Part shown: positions 1 through 7,624 of the stretch, piece by piece
Position numbering within the stretch: position 1 is the first letter of the stretch
Layout: the number at the start of each line of letters is the position of its first letter
Position numbers and translations under genes: made by a program
NCBI GenBank assembly: GCA_003104975.1
Contig: PQAM01000010.1
Location: forward strand, 300,577 to 364,576
Length of the DNA stretch: 64,000 nt
Direction of reading: 5' to 3'
Origin: Candidatus Methylomirabilota bacterium
GTDB lineage: Bacteria; Methylomirabilota; Methylomirabilia; Methylomirabilales; Methylomirabilaceae
The notes under the pieces: generated by a model
Databases searched by the model: none
Seen by the model: the letters and a program-made list of their open reading frames with translations, nothing else
What the model was told of the DNA's origin: nothing

Positions 1-54
<54 letters not shown>

Positions 55-231
55 TCAATACGCTTTTTGGCGTAGGCAAAAATCTGTGGCGGCAGCGAGA
101 CCCGCCGAACGAGGTGAAAAGAACCCCCACTTGGGGCGCGACTATTCGCCGGCGCTATGTCTCAGCGATACGCTGCCGCAGTCGGGTGAGTCGAGCCCCT
201 CTCGCCCCTGGTAGACGCGCCGAGATGGAGC

Positions 232-260
232 TTGACACACGTACGGCCATAGCGTACAGT
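232..260 (+). promoter_or_regulatory. Promoter of higBA, near-leaderless
   Basis: A perfect -35 TTGACA at 232-237 is followed after 17 bases by TACAGT at 255-260 (4/6 match to TATAAT). The HigB ATG at 266 lies only 5 bases beyond the -10, so the transcript would be leaderless or almost so. The spacer carries a GTAC...GTAC dyad (241-256) that could be the autorepression site typical of HigA. Confidence 0.6.
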
Positions 261-265
261 ATGCC

Positions 266-550
266 ATGCACATCGGGACATTTCGGCACAGGGGTCTCAA
301 GCGCCTGTACGAGGATGACGACGGCAGCCTATTGCCCGCTGGGTCTGTAAGAAAACTCAAGGCGATACTCGCCGCGCTGCAGTTCGCTGACAATCTGTCG
401 CAAGTGCAAACCGTGCCGGGATGGAAATTACACCCGCTGAGAGGCGGTCGCAAAGGTCAATACAGCATCACCGTTACCGGCAACTGGCGCGTGACCTTTA
501 CATTCAAAGGTAATGTGGTCACGGACCTGAACTTTGAGGACTACCATTAG
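266..550 (+). CDS. higB: HigB-type toxin (RelE superfamily)
   Basis: This 94-residue protein has the HigB pattern: an N-terminal FRHRGLKRLYE segment, a central PGWKLHPLRG segment and a C-terminal YSITVTGNWRVTF strand pair. HigB toxins are ribosome-dependent mRNA endonucleases neutralised by HigA. The toxin gene comes first and higA follows 12 bases later, which is the usual order for this family. The start at 266 is chosen because it gives the family N-terminus; it has no separate Shine-Dalgarno site, in line with a leaderless message from the promoter just upstream. The length is typical for the family. Confidence 0.9.
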   Translation: MHIGTFRHRGLKRLYEDDDGSLLPAGSVRKLKAILAALQFADNLSQVQTVPGWKLHPLRGGRKGQYSITVTGNWRVTFTFKGNVVTDLNFEDYH

Positions 551-562
551 GAGGATTGAGTG

Positions 563-862
563 ATGGCTATGAAGAACCCGCCCCATCCCGGCGAAATCAT
601 CCGTGAGGACGTGCTGGGCGCGCTGAGCCTCTCCATCACCAAGGCAGCGGAGATCCTTGGTGTGCGCCGGGCTACGCTGTCTGATGTCGCCAATGGCAAG
701 GCGGCTGTCTCGGCTAACATGGCGCTGAGATTGGAAAAGGCGTTCGGCGTCAACATGGATTTATTGCTTAACATGCAGGCCGGATACGATGCGGCTCAGG
801 CCCGTATGCACAGCGCCCGCGTAAAGGTGAAGCGCTTTCACCCTATCGGCACGAGGGCTTGA
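563..862 (+). CDS. higA: HigA-type antitoxin, XRE-family regulator
   Basis: This roughly 99-residue protein begins with the HigA signature PPHPGEIIRED and contains one helix-turn-helix (residues about 22-60, ITKAAEILGVRRATLSDVANG) followed by ALRLEKAFGVNMDLLLNMQ. HigA antitoxins bind and inhibit HigB and repress their own promoter. An AGGAGG at 550-555 is well placed for the ATG at 563; a GTG at 560 and an ATG at 569 are alternatives. It forms a bicistronic unit with higB. Confidence 0.9.
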   Translation: MAMKNPPHPGEIIREDVLGALSLSITKAAEILGVRRATLSDVANGKAAVSANMALRLEKAFGVNMDLLLNMQAGYDAAQARMHSARVKVKRFHPIGTRA

Positions 863-976
863 TTTCATCCTCTCCGGCAGGTCGCAGGGCTACCTACTGG
901 CGTAGGGACGCAGCTTCATACGACGGCCGGCATGGTACGATCATTATGTATAATCTTTAGCGAGAAAGGTTAAACC

Positions 977-1204
977 ATGGCGACGGTGAAGATCCTGGCG
1001 AAAGGCCAGGTTGTCATTCCGGCCAAGCTCCGAAAAAAGTACCACATGACCACGGGGTCCGAATTGGAGGTCTTCGAATACGGCGGTGTCATCCATTTGA
1101 TCCCACCCGTTGCGGATCCGATCGCGGCGGCTATGGGGTGTCTGCCAAAAACGCCGTCGCTCGCCAAGCGGCTCTTGCAGGAGCGAAAAAAGGACCTTGT
1201 GTGA
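977..1204 (+). CDS. AbrB/MazE-fold antitoxin-like DNA-binding protein
   Basis: This 75-residue protein has an N-terminal SpoVT-AbrB swapped-hairpin domain (MATVKILAKGQVVIPAKLRKK, residues 1-20) and a basic tail. Such proteins are usually the antitoxin half of VapBC- or MazEF-type modules and autoregulate. A good -10 (TATAAT, 949-954) lies upstream with no clear -35, and GAGAAAGG at 961-968 serves as ribosome-binding site. The stop overlaps a downstream GTG in the GTGA manner of toxin-antitoxin operons, but that second frame closes after 17 codons, so the antitoxin is now an orphan. Confidence 0.75.
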   Translation: MATVKILAKGQVVIPAKLRKKYHMTTGSELEVFEYGGVIHLIPPVADPIAAAMGCLPKTPSLAKRLLQERKKDLV

Positions 1205-1254
1205 CCGGTGGCCTCAGCAAGGTCAACCACCTCGCCCGCATCCAATGGATTTGA
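1201..1254 (+). pseudogene. Possible stump of the AbrB partner (toxin) gene
   Basis: A GTG overlapping the antitoxin stop opens a 17-codon frame, VTGGLSKVNHLARIQWI, then TGA. The GTGA overlap and the first eight residues resemble the start of PIN-type toxins, which normally run on into a VFLDTN motif. That motif is absent. I read this as a toxin gene reduced to a stump by deletion, but the frame is short enough to be chance. Confidence 0.3.
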
Positions 1255-1278
1255 ACCGAGCCGCTGTCCGCTACGCGT

Positions 1279-1302
1279 GTCATTGCGAGAGCGGAGCAAT
1301 GA
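1279..1302. repeat. Fragment of TCATTGCGAG repeat
   Basis: TCATTGCGAG followed by an AGCGGAGCAAT stretch matches the arm of the palindromic element seen in full at 29513-29687. Here only one arm is present, in the gap between the AbrB remnant and the Crp/Fnr gene. Confidence 0.45.
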
Positions 1303-1378
1303 TTGACCTGTGCTGTGTGTCCTCCTACAATAAGACCGAGGATCCGAAACATCCCCCGTTTCGTTATATCAGGTGACC

Positions 1379-2044
1379 ATGTCATCGGAGCAGTTGAAAG
1401 CGATTCCCTATTTCCAGGACCTTGATGCGCGGGCGTTGGAGGGTATCCGCGCCAACGCCTTCGAGGTGCAGTTAGAGAAAGGGCAGGTGCTGTTTACGGA
1501 GGGGGAGCCGGCTCAGGCGATGTACGTGGTTCGTTCCGGCAAGGTGAAGATCTTCAAGCTTTCGCCTGATGGGCGCGAGCAGGTCCTTCGGATTGCGGAG
1601 GCCGGGGATTGCTTCAACGAGGTCCCGATCTTCGACGATGGACCGAACCCCGCCAATGCCCAGGCGGTGGAGCCGACGGCCCTCTGGGGTATCCGGCGCG
1701 AGGGGATGCGGCGGCTGGTCGAGGCGCACCCGGCGATCGCGATCGGTTTTCTGAAGGCGTTTGCCGGGAAACTCCGCTACTTTACCCGCAAGGTGGAGGA
1801 TCTTTCGTTTCGCAGCGTAACCAGCCGCGTGGCCAAGCATCTGCTGGAGATGGCCGAGGATGACGGCAAAGGCGGTCTGCGTCTGAAGCAGCAGTCCACG
1901 CAACAGGAGATGGCGTCGGTTGTGGGAACGGCCCGCGAGATGATCGGCCGGGCCTTTAAGGCCCTGGAAAAGGAGGGCGCCATTACGTTTGATCGCCACG
2001 GGGTTGTGATCGTGAGCCGGGCTGCCCTGATCCGTATGCTCTGA
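1379..2044 (+). CDS. Crp/Fnr-family transcriptional regulator
   Basis: This is a 221-residue regulator with an N-terminal cyclic-nucleotide-type beta-barrel (about 10-125, with FTEGEPAQAMYVVRSGKVKIF) and a C-terminal winged helix (about 150-220, TQQEMASVVGTAREMIGRAF). The only cysteine visible is in AGDCFNEVP, so an FNR-type iron-sulfur cluster is unlikely. A Dnr/NnrR-like (heme/NO) or cAMP-type sensor is more plausible. It leads a plus-strand block of DUF2249, oxidase-like and hemerythrin genes that it probably regulates. The ATG at 1379 was preferred over the in-frame GTG at 1373. Confidence 0.85.
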   Translation: MSSEQLKAIPYFQDLDARALEGIRANAFEVQLEKGQVLFTEGEPAQAMYVVRSGKVKIFKLSPDGREQVLRIAEAGDCFNEVPIFDDGPNPANAQAVEPTALWGIRREGMRRLVEAHPAIAIGFLKAFAGKLRYFTRKVEDLSFRSVTSRVAKHLLEMAEDDGKGGLRLKQQSTQQEMASVVGTAREMIGRAFKALEKEGAITFDRHGVVIVSRAALIRML

Positions 2045-2150
2045 TCTTGCCTTATTCTTCCCATAGGCTACAGGCTATAGGCTGTAGACTGTGAGACTAA
2101 AGTCGCAGACATCCCAGAATCTCTCCCCTATACTACACTCGACGCTGAGT

Positions 2151-2262
2151 AGTGCTTCATTGCGAAAGTTAGCGCACATATACCGTCATACCCGCGAAAG
2201 CGGGTATCCAGTAAAAACATGGATTCCCGCTGAAGGACTGCGGGAATGACGTCATGGGTATA
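2151..2262. repeat. Interspersed repeat, copy A
   Basis: The block starts AGTGCTTCATTGCGAAAGTT, runs through CCCGCGAAAGCGGGTATCCA (a small hairpin), and ends in ATGGATTCCCGC...GCGGGAATGACG. An inverted, slightly longer copy is at 9019-9153. Both lie between genes. A just-upstream run at 2058-2092 is a degenerate tandem of GGCTATAGGCTGTAG-like units. Confidence 0.75.
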
Positions 2263-2305
2263 TTGCAATCAAGTGGCAGGTAACCCGAGAAAAAGGAGGT
2301 AATCG

Positions 2306-2872
2306 ATGATGAACGAGAGCAGTTGTCACGGCGAGGGTGCGTCGATGCCGGAGGCGATTCGAAACGTACCCGATGATCGCCGCGTGACCCTGGATGTGCG
2401 CGATCAGGTACGGGCGGGACAAGAGCCGTTTCAACGGATCATGCAGACCGTTATGTCGCTTCGAGATGACCAGGTCTTTACGCTGTACAATATCTTTGAG
2501 CCGATCCCGCTGTATGGTGTCATGGCGCAGCGGGGCTTCGCCCACTGGACGCAGAAACGCGGTCCGGAAGACTGGTGCATCACGTTCTATCGGACGGATG
2601 CCTGTTCGGCAGCCGCGCCGGCGCCTGCTGCCGCGTCAAGACCCGCACCGCCGACCGGGGATGCCATCGTCGTCGACGCCCGCGGTCTGGAGCCGCCGCA
2701 GCCGATGGCGAAGATCTTGGAGAATCTCCCGCGGATTACCGCGGGCGGGCAGATCCTGGCGATGACCGACCGACGGCCGATGCTGCTCTATCCGAAGCTT
2801 GAGGAGCGGGGTTTCAGCTTCTCCACCGAAGAGACGACGAATGGTTGGTTCGAGACCCGTATCTGGAAGTAG
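2306..2872 (+). CDS. Tandem DUF2249 protein
   Basis: The 188-residue protein contains two copies of the DUF2249 (TusA-like alpha/beta) fold: about 28-95 (VTLDVRD..., then FTLYNIFEPIPLYGVMAQRGF) and about 120-188 (IVVDARGLEPPQPMAKILE, then PMLLYPKLEERGF). An alanine/proline linker joins them. DUF2249 domains occur next to hemerythrins and NO/nitrite-responsive genes; their biochemical role is not established. AAGGAGGT at 2293-2300 is a strong ribosome-binding site. The gene overlaps the next membrane protein gene, so the two are probably translated together. Confidence 0.75.
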   Translation: MMNESSCHGEGASMPEAIRNVPDDRRVTLDVRDQVRAGQEPFQRIMQTVMSLRDDQVFTLYNIFEPIPLYGVMAQRGFAHWTQKRGPEDWCITFYRTDACSAAAPAPAAASRPAPPTGDAIVVDARGLEPPQPMAKILENLPRITAGGQILAMTDRRPMLLYPKLEERGFSFSTEETTNGWFETRIWK

Positions 2873-4169
2873 CGCCGCCCCGGCCCGCCAGCCGTCCCTC
2901 TGGGTGCCGCTGCGTTACTTCGTGACGGCGCAGGCGGCCTTTGTGGGCGCCCTGCTGTGGGCGCCGTGGCAGGTCGACAACCTGCTGGACTTCTACTATC
3001 AGGGCAATGTCCTGGCCCTCACCCATCTGCTGACGCTCGGGTGGATCACGATGACGATCATGGGGGCGTCGTTCCAACTGGTCCCGGTGGCCCTGGAGAC
3101 CACGCTGTGGAGCGAGCGTCTGGCCTGCTGGCAGTATTGGATCATGCTGATCGGCGTCACGCTGATGGTCAGCCATTTCTGGATGGGCCACCATCACGGC
3201 GTCGCGATCGGCGCGGGCCTGGTGCTGATTGCTGTCACACTCTTTGTGATCAATATGGGGCGGACAATGTGGCAGCTCCCACGCTGGGACATCATCGGGC
3301 GACATGTGGCGGCCGCGCTGGTCTACCTGGCCTCGACCGTGATCATGGGAAATCTGATGGCGCTCGACAAGATGTTCGATTTCCTGGGAGGCCAGGTTCT
3401 GCGGACCATTCACGCCCACGCCCACTTGGCCGGCATCGGGTGGGCCAGCATGATGATCTTCGGGGCGGGGTATAAACTGATCCCCATGTTCAGCCTGAGC
3501 GAGCTGCGCGATGAGCGCCTGCCGTCCCTGCAGTTCTGGCTGTTGAACGTCGGTCTGGTGGGCCTGTATCTGACGCTGCTGCTGCACAGTTCGTTGGCCG
3601 TGCTCTTCGCTATTCTGATCGCCGCTGCGGTCGGGCTGTTTCTGCAGACGATGCGCGAGGTCCTGCGGACGCGCCGACGTCCCCGGCTGGATTGGGGGCT
3701 GCGGCATTCCCTGAGCGCGTTGGGCACGCTGGTCATGGTGACGGTCCTGGGGGTGTGGCTGAGTACCGGTTGGGTGTCGAGCGACGAGTTCGGCGCGAGG
3801 CTGACCTTCGGCTATGGGGCCTTGGCGCTTCTCGGCTGGATTTCGGTCATGATCATTGGTATGATGTACAAGATTATTCCATTCCTGGTCTGGCACCACC
3901 GTTATAGCGACCTGGTCGGACTGCGGCCGGTTCCGGCTGCCACCCAGCTCCTGGGCGAGTCGACGCCGCGGACGGAGTTTTGGTTGCTGTGTGCGGGCAT
4001 CGTGATGACCGTGGCCGGGGTGATCTTTACATCCTGGCTGCTCCTGCAGGTGGGTACAGTCACATTGGCTATGGCGGGTCTGGCGTTCGCCGTGGCCGTA
4101 TGTCGGATCTATCGCCACCTGGTCCCTCGCCTGACGCCGCTTCCGGAGGCGCAGACTGTAGGGGCATAA
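2841..4169 (+). CDS. Heme-copper-oxidase subunit I-like/NnrS-like membrane protein
   Basis: This polytopic protein (about 12 hydrophobic helices, about 442 residues) carries conserved histidines: LALTHLLTLGW (about 55), HAHAHLAGIGW (about 187-197) and FLVWHHRYSD (about 350). The pattern resembles stand-alone cytochrome oxidase subunit I-like or NnrS-like proteins found beside denitrification genes. No partner oxidase subunits are adjacent, so a catalytic oxidase is not demonstrated. The frame is open from 2799, but the ATG at 2841 gives a shorter overlap with the DUF2249 gene and a sensible cytosolic N-terminus. Confidence 0.7.
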   Translation: MVGSRPVSGSSAAPARQPSLWVPLRYFVTAQAAFVGALLWAPWQVDNLLDFYYQGNVLALTHLLTLGWITMTIMGASFQLVPVALETTLWSERLACWQYWIMLIGVTLMVSHFWMGHHHGVAIGAGLVLIAVTLFVINMGRTMWQLPRWDIIGRHVAAALVYLASTVIMGNLMALDKMFDFLGGQVLRTIHAHAHLAGIGWASMMIFGAGYKLIPMFSLSELRDERLPSLQFWLLNVGLVGLYLTLLLHSSLAVLFAILIAAAVGLFLQTMREVLRTRRRPRLDWGLRHSLSALGTLVMVTVLGVWLSTGWVSSDEFGARLTFGYGALALLGWISVMIIGMMYKIIPFLVWHHRYSDLVGLRPVPAATQLLGESTPRTEFWLLCAGIVMTVAGVIFTSWLLLQVGTVTLAMAGLAFAVAVCRIYRHLVPRLTPLPEAQTVGA

Positions 4170-4228
4170 GCAGGGTCGCGGTTCAAAGGCCGGGAGGTCC
4201 AAGCCGTAATGGTTCAGCAAAAGGAGGT

Positions 4229-4573
4229 ATGATGACGCAACCGGGAACATCACCGATAACGGAAGAGCAGATCTACACCACGCTCCGGAGGCTGATTGAT
4301 CCGGAGTTGGGCGTGAATATTGTCGATCTGGGTCTGATCTACGACGTTCAGATGCAAGGGGGCGATATAGGGATCCGGATGACCCTGACCACGCGCGGCT
4401 GTCCCATGCACGCCAGCTTCGTCCAGGCGGTCGACCGCGCCCTCCGGGAGATACCGGGTGTCACCGGTGTGACTGTCGAGATCGTCTGGGAACCGGCCTG
4501 GAATCCGGACATGATCTCGCCCGAGGGGAAGCGGGCGCTGGCGAACGCCGGACGGGGGGCGCCCGCATGGTAA
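4229..4573 (+). CDS. DUF59/MIP18-family iron-sulfur assembly protein
   Basis: This protein of about 114 residues has the DUF59 signature DPELGVNIVDLGLIYDV (about 25-42) and the conserved TTRGCPMHAS cysteine segment (about 60). It ends in a VEIVWEPAWNPDMISPEGK motif seen in PaaD/SufT-type proteins. These proteins help maturation of Fe-S proteins. AAGGAGGT lies directly before the ATG pair at 4229/4232. The stop overlaps the start of the Mrp gene, which implies a joint role in cluster delivery. Confidence 0.85.
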   Translation: MMTQPGTSPITEEQIYTTLRRLIDPELGVNIVDLGLIYDVQMQGGDIGIRMTLTTRGCPMHASFVQAVDRALREIPGVTGVTVEIVWEPAWNPDMISPEGKRALANAGRGAPAW

Positions 4574-5658
4574 CGCCTCGGTTAACCGAAGATACGATCA
4601 TCTCAGCGCTTCGGGAGGTCAAGTACCCGGGGATGAGCCGCGACCTCGTCTCCTTCGGCATGATCAAGAATACGCGGGTCGAGGGCGCGGATGTCTACCT
4701 CGATCTTCAGATTCCGACCGAGGATACGCAGGTCATCGCTAAGGTGGAGGCCTCGGTCCGTGAAGCACTCGGTCGCATCCCTGGGATCGGTACGCTGTAT
4801 ATCCAGACCGTCCGACGCCAGGCACCCCAGGAGTCGGCACCAGGACCGGCCCCGCTGCCAGGGGTTCGGCGTATCATCGCCGTGGCGTCCGGGAAGGGTG
4901 GTGTCGGCAAGAGTACGGTATCCGTCAATCTCGCCCTGGCCCTCGCCCAATCAGGGGCGGTGGTGGGTCTTTTGGACGCCGATATCTACGGACCGAATGT
5001 ACCGAGGATGCTGGGCGAGGTGGGTCGTCCCAAGGCGCATGAAGGCAAAATTGTCCCGCTCGTACGGTACGGCCTCAACGTGATATCGGTCGGCTATCTG
5101 CTGGGCGACCAGTCGCCGATCATCTGGCGCGGTCCCTTGGTGGCCCAGGCCCTGAAACAGCTCCTGCACGAGGTTCACTGGGGTGGGTTGGACGACCGCG
5201 CGCTGGACTATCTGATCGTCGATCTGCCCCCTGGAACCGGGGATACCCAGTTAACCCTCGTCCAGTCGGTGCCGTTGACCGGCGGGGTCATCGTAACCAC
5301 CCCGTCAGTCGTAGCCTTGATGGATGCCGAGAGGGGTCTCAGGATGTTTCGGGAGGCCCGCGTCCCGATCCTGGGGATCGTGGAGAATATGAGCTACTTC
5401 ATCTGCCCCCACTGTCAGGGCGAAACCGATATCTTCAGCCGCGGCGGCGGACGACAGGTCAGCGAGTCGCTCGGGGTCCCATTCCTGGGGGAGATCCCCT
5501 TGAACCCGGCAATCCGGGAGGGCGGGGATCATGGCGCCCCCATCGTCGTGGCGATGCCGGAGTCGGCTGAGGCGCAGATCTTCCGCGCTGTCGCGGAGAA
5601 GGTGCGTCTGGCGGCCGAGACGGCCGCCGAGGCGATGCCTCAGATGACCATCCGCTAA
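4567..5658 (+). CDS. mrp: Mrp/NBP35-type P-loop iron-sulfur carrier ATPase
   Basis: This 363-residue protein has an N-terminal DUF59 domain (about 1-90), then a deviant Walker A SGKGGVGKSTVSVNLALAL (about 108-126), a DADIYGPNVPRMLG motif, a Walker-B-like DYLIVDLPPGTGD and a C-terminal CPHC pair (ICPHCQGETDIF, about 280). Mrp proteins bind and transfer Fe-S clusters, with the CPxC cysteines bridging a dimer. It overlaps the DUF59 gene by 7 bases and sits among genes for NO/O2-reactive iron proteins. Confidence 0.93.
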   Translation: MVTPRLTEDTIISALREVKYPGMSRDLVSFGMIKNTRVEGADVYLDLQIPTEDTQVIAKVEASVREALGRIPGIGTLYIQTVRRQAPQESAPGPAPLPGVRRIIAVASGKGGVGKSTVSVNLALALAQSGAVVGLLDADIYGPNVPRMLGEVGRPKAHEGKIVPLVRYGLNVISVGYLLGDQSPIIWRGPLVAQALKQLLHEVHWGGLDDRALDYLIVDLPPGTGDTQLTLVQSVPLTGGVIVTTPSVVALMDAERGLRMFREARVPILGIVENMSYFICPHCQGETDIFSRGGGRQVSESLGVPFLGEIPLNPAIREGGDHGAPIVVAMPESAEAQIFRAVAEKVRLAAETAAEAMPQMTIR

Positions 5659-5698
5659 CAACCAACAACGCTCTGTTTCATTGAAGGAGGAAGTCACT

Positions 5699-6607
5699 AT
5701 GTCGGGGAACTATGCCGCAACCGTCGATGCCCGCGTCCTGCCGATTCCGCAGAAGCATCCGACCATCTTTCGCGTGTTTGACGAACTGGCGGTCGGGGAT
5801 ACGATGCTCCTGGTCAACGACCACGATCCGAAGCCGCTGTACTACACCTTTGCCGCCGAACGGACCGGAGAGTTCGAGTGGCGCTATCTGGAGGCCGGTC
5901 CGGACGTATGGCAGGTGGCCATCCGCCGGGTAGCCGCCGCTGCCGGTACGCATGCACCAGCCGAGGGAATGGGCTGCGGCGGGCACCATATGCACGAGCA
6001 TCATGCACACCATGGACACGAACATCACGGACACCAGCATGCCCATACCGGCTCGCCGACCCAGACCCTCAAGGACGAACATACCCTGATCCTCCAGGCA
6101 TTGGATGGATTGGAGCGAAAGCTGATTGCGCTGGAGGCCGGCGCGGCGCCGGATCGGACCTACTTCGAGAAGGCGGTCAAGTTTATCCGGACGTTCGCCG
6201 ATGCGTGCCATCACGGCAAGGAGGAAGACCTGCTGTTCAAGACTATGGTGAACCGCGGCTTTCCGTTGCAGGGCGGACCGATTGCGGTGATGCTGTCGGA
6301 GCACGAGGCGGGGCGCACCTACATCCGTGACATGGCCGATGCCGCCGCGGCGCTTGGGACCGATCCGGCTGCCGCACAGAAGGTGATCCGGAACGGGCGG
6401 GCCTATATCCAGATGCTGCGGCCCCACATCGATAAAGAGAACATGATCCTGTACGCCATGGCGGACAATATGCTGAGCGCGGATGACCAGGCGCACTTGA
6501 GTGAGGAGTTTGAGCGCTTTGAGAACGAGAAGATCGGCGCGGATGTCCACAACTCCATGATGGCGTTACTGGACGAGTTGAAGCCGGGCGGCCACTCCTG
6601 CATGTAG
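5699..6607 (+). CDS. DUF2249-hemerythrin fusion protein
   Basis: This protein of about 302 residues has an N-terminal DUF2249 domain (about 8-85) and a histidine-rich linker (about 95-125, dense in HHMHEHHAHHG). A C-terminal hemerythrin-like helical bundle follows (about 128-290), with helices holding LKDEHTLILQALD, DACHHGKEEDLLF, LSEHEAGRTY and PHIDKENMILY. This is the H...H-x3-E...H...H-x4-D/E diiron set. A role in sensing or scavenging O2 or NO is likely. The His-rich linker may bind metal ions. AAGGAGGA precedes the ATG at 5699. It closes the operon ahead of a strong terminator. Confidence 0.88.
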   Translation: MSGNYAATVDARVLPIPQKHPTIFRVFDELAVGDTMLLVNDHDPKPLYYTFAAERTGEFEWRYLEAGPDVWQVAIRRVAAAAGTHAPAEGMGCGGHHMHEHHAHHGHEHHGHQHAHTGSPTQTLKDEHTLILQALDGLERKLIALEAGAAPDRTYFEKAVKFIRTFADACHHGKEEDLLFKTMVNRGFPLQGGPIAVMLSEHEAGRTYIRDMADAAAALGTDPAAAQKVIRNGRAYIQMLRPHIDKENMILYAMADNMLSADDQAHLSEEFERFENEKIGADVHNSMMALLDELKPGGHSCM

Positions 6608-6684
6608 GCGGCTAGCGATCCCCCCACGGCAGACGCCGTCGCTCTCTATCAACGCCTGCTGTAGAACTCAGAAACCTCCGAAAG

Positions 6685-6730
6685 GCGACGCGGGTCACAT
6701 CGTCTCGTGACCCGCGTCGCGATCGTTTTC
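6685..6730 (+). terminator. Strong hairpin terminator after hemerythrin gene
   Basis: GCGACGCGGGTCAC (6685-6698) pairs perfectly over 14 bp with GTGACCCGCGTCGC (6707-6720), with an 8-base loop, and is followed by GATCGTTTTC. The core CGCGGGTCAC/GTGACCCGCG recurs in the hairpin at 36642-36673. Confidence 0.85.
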
Positions 6731-7053
6731 TCACCTTCAACTTCCTTGTGAACTACTCGACGCCTTCTGTAAGCACGTCCTGCCGTACCCGCACAAGTTC
6801 CGGGAGAGCCCCGTCGTAAAGCCTGGTCGAATCACCTCGCCTGCCTGAAATGGTGTAAGTATGTCACCACTGCCACTCATGGGCGCTATACGGTCTATCG
6901 GGATTGCTGATAAGCGGGTGAAGCGCATCCTCCAGCGTTCGCGTGAGATGGCGACCAAGAACGCTGAGCACCTCTAGGCCTGCACGCGCATCCCTGAAAC
7001 TCCGGGGTCTTGGGATGCTATCAACAGGGAACGGTCGGTGGTAAGATGAGAGG
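6731..7053. other. Intergenic leader of the selenoprotein operon
   Basis: There is no convincing coding frame on either strand and no clear -35/-10 pair, though this stretch must carry the promoter for the genes starting at 7068. The apparent long minus-strand frame here is an antisense shadow of the selenoprotein genes. Confidence 0.4.
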
Positions 7054-7067
7054 CGAGGAGGAACAAT

Positions 7068-7307
7068 ATGATGGGTAAGCAGATCACTGTCTACAGTCAA
7101 GCTGGGTGAGGGTCCTGTCACCAGGAGAAAGAGTTTCTTTCTCATAACGGTATCGCCTTCGTGGATAAGAATATTCAGGAAGACCCGGCAGCGCTGGAGG
7201 AGTTGCTGAAGCTCGGCTATCGGGCGACACCCGTCACGGTGATCGATGGCGAAGTCGTTGTCGGTTTCGACCGCGGGAAGCTCGAACGGCTGCTCGGGCT
7301 TAGTTAA
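7068..7307 (+). CDS. Selenocysteine glutaredoxin-like protein (UxxC)
   Basis: Read through one UGA (7107-7109), the frame gives 79 residues of glutaredoxin type: [28 protein letters not shown], then [18 protein letters not shown] and KLERLL. The UGA falls on the first cysteine of the CxxC redox motif (U14-G-S-C17). The cis-proline ATPVTV motif is intact. The ribosome-binding site GAGGAGG is at 7055-7061, with ATGs at 7068 and 7071. A perfect 8-bp hairpin starts 15 nt after the UGA. A simple stop is unlikely because homology continues for 65 codons beyond it. It leads the operon with the zinc-ribbon, MerT- and MerP-like genes and probably reduces metal- or Se-linked disulfides. Confidence 0.88.
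7125..7143 (+). promoter_or_regulatory. Candidate bacterial SECIS hairpin, glutaredoxin-like gene
   Basis: GAGAAAGA (7125-7132) pairs perfectly with TCTTTCTC (7136-7143) around a GTT loop. The loop lies 24 nt after the UGA, inside the window used by bacterial SECIS elements, and carries the G-U bases seen in the E. coli fdhF loop. Confidence 0.65.
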
Positions 7308-7336
7308 GGCTATTGCGGTACGGTCTCGGAGGTGGA

Positions 7337-7621
7337 ATGGTCGAGGTTCATTGTAGCGGATGCGGGCAGGAGATCGAGCTTCCGCCGCAGACGCGCTCAA
7401 GCGACATCATCGCCTGTCCTAACTGAGCGGGCCTCTCGCTCCGGGTGAGCGAGCACAGGGGCAAGTGGTCAGCCGTGGTGCTCAAGACGGCGAGTTGTGC
7501 CGTGGGAGATGAATTGCTTGTGCTTCCCGATGACGTGCAGCCTGGTGACACCATCGAGTGCCACGGGATCACGCAACGGGTGACCTATGCCTACGGCGCT
7601 TATGCGCTGGAGAAGATATGA
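7337..7621 (+). CDS. Zinc-ribbon selenoprotein (fourth ligand Sec)
   Basis: With UGA at 7424-7426 read as Sec this is a 94-residue protein. The N-terminus HCSGCGQEIELP supplies a CxxC knuckle (residues 6 and 9) and IIACPN-U-AG supplies the second knuckle as C27-x2-U30. A beta-rich C-terminal half follows (CAVGDELLVLPDDVQPGDTIECHG). The UGA therefore replaces the last cysteine of a four-ligand zinc ribbon. I do not know a named family for the C-terminal half. GGAGG at 7329-7333 lies close to the ATG at 7337. It sits between the Sec-glutaredoxin and MerT-like genes with small gaps, so it is likely part of the same metal system. Confidence 0.8.
7434..7454 (+). promoter_or_regulatory. Candidate SECIS hairpin, zinc-ribbon gene
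   Basis: CTCGCTC (7435-7441) pairs with GAGCGAG (7447-7453) over 7 bp, leaving the loop CGGGT. The loop begins 16 nt after the UGA. The stem is perfect and lies inside the coding frame. Confidence 0.6.
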
Positions 7622-7624
7622 GGT

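Noticed and set aside
1230-1262. tRNA-like 3' half (GGATTTGAACCGA)
   Set aside because: The T-loop-like string is present on one strand, but the five-base T stem does not pair and no acceptor or anticodon arm can be drawn.
2814-4253. 479-codon minus-strand frame
   Set aside because: Gln/His/Arg-rich antisense shadow of the oxidase-like membrane protein gene.
6864-7400. Long minus-strand frame over the Sec-glutaredoxin gene
   Set aside because: It is antisense to two genes with clear family homology and lacks any domain.
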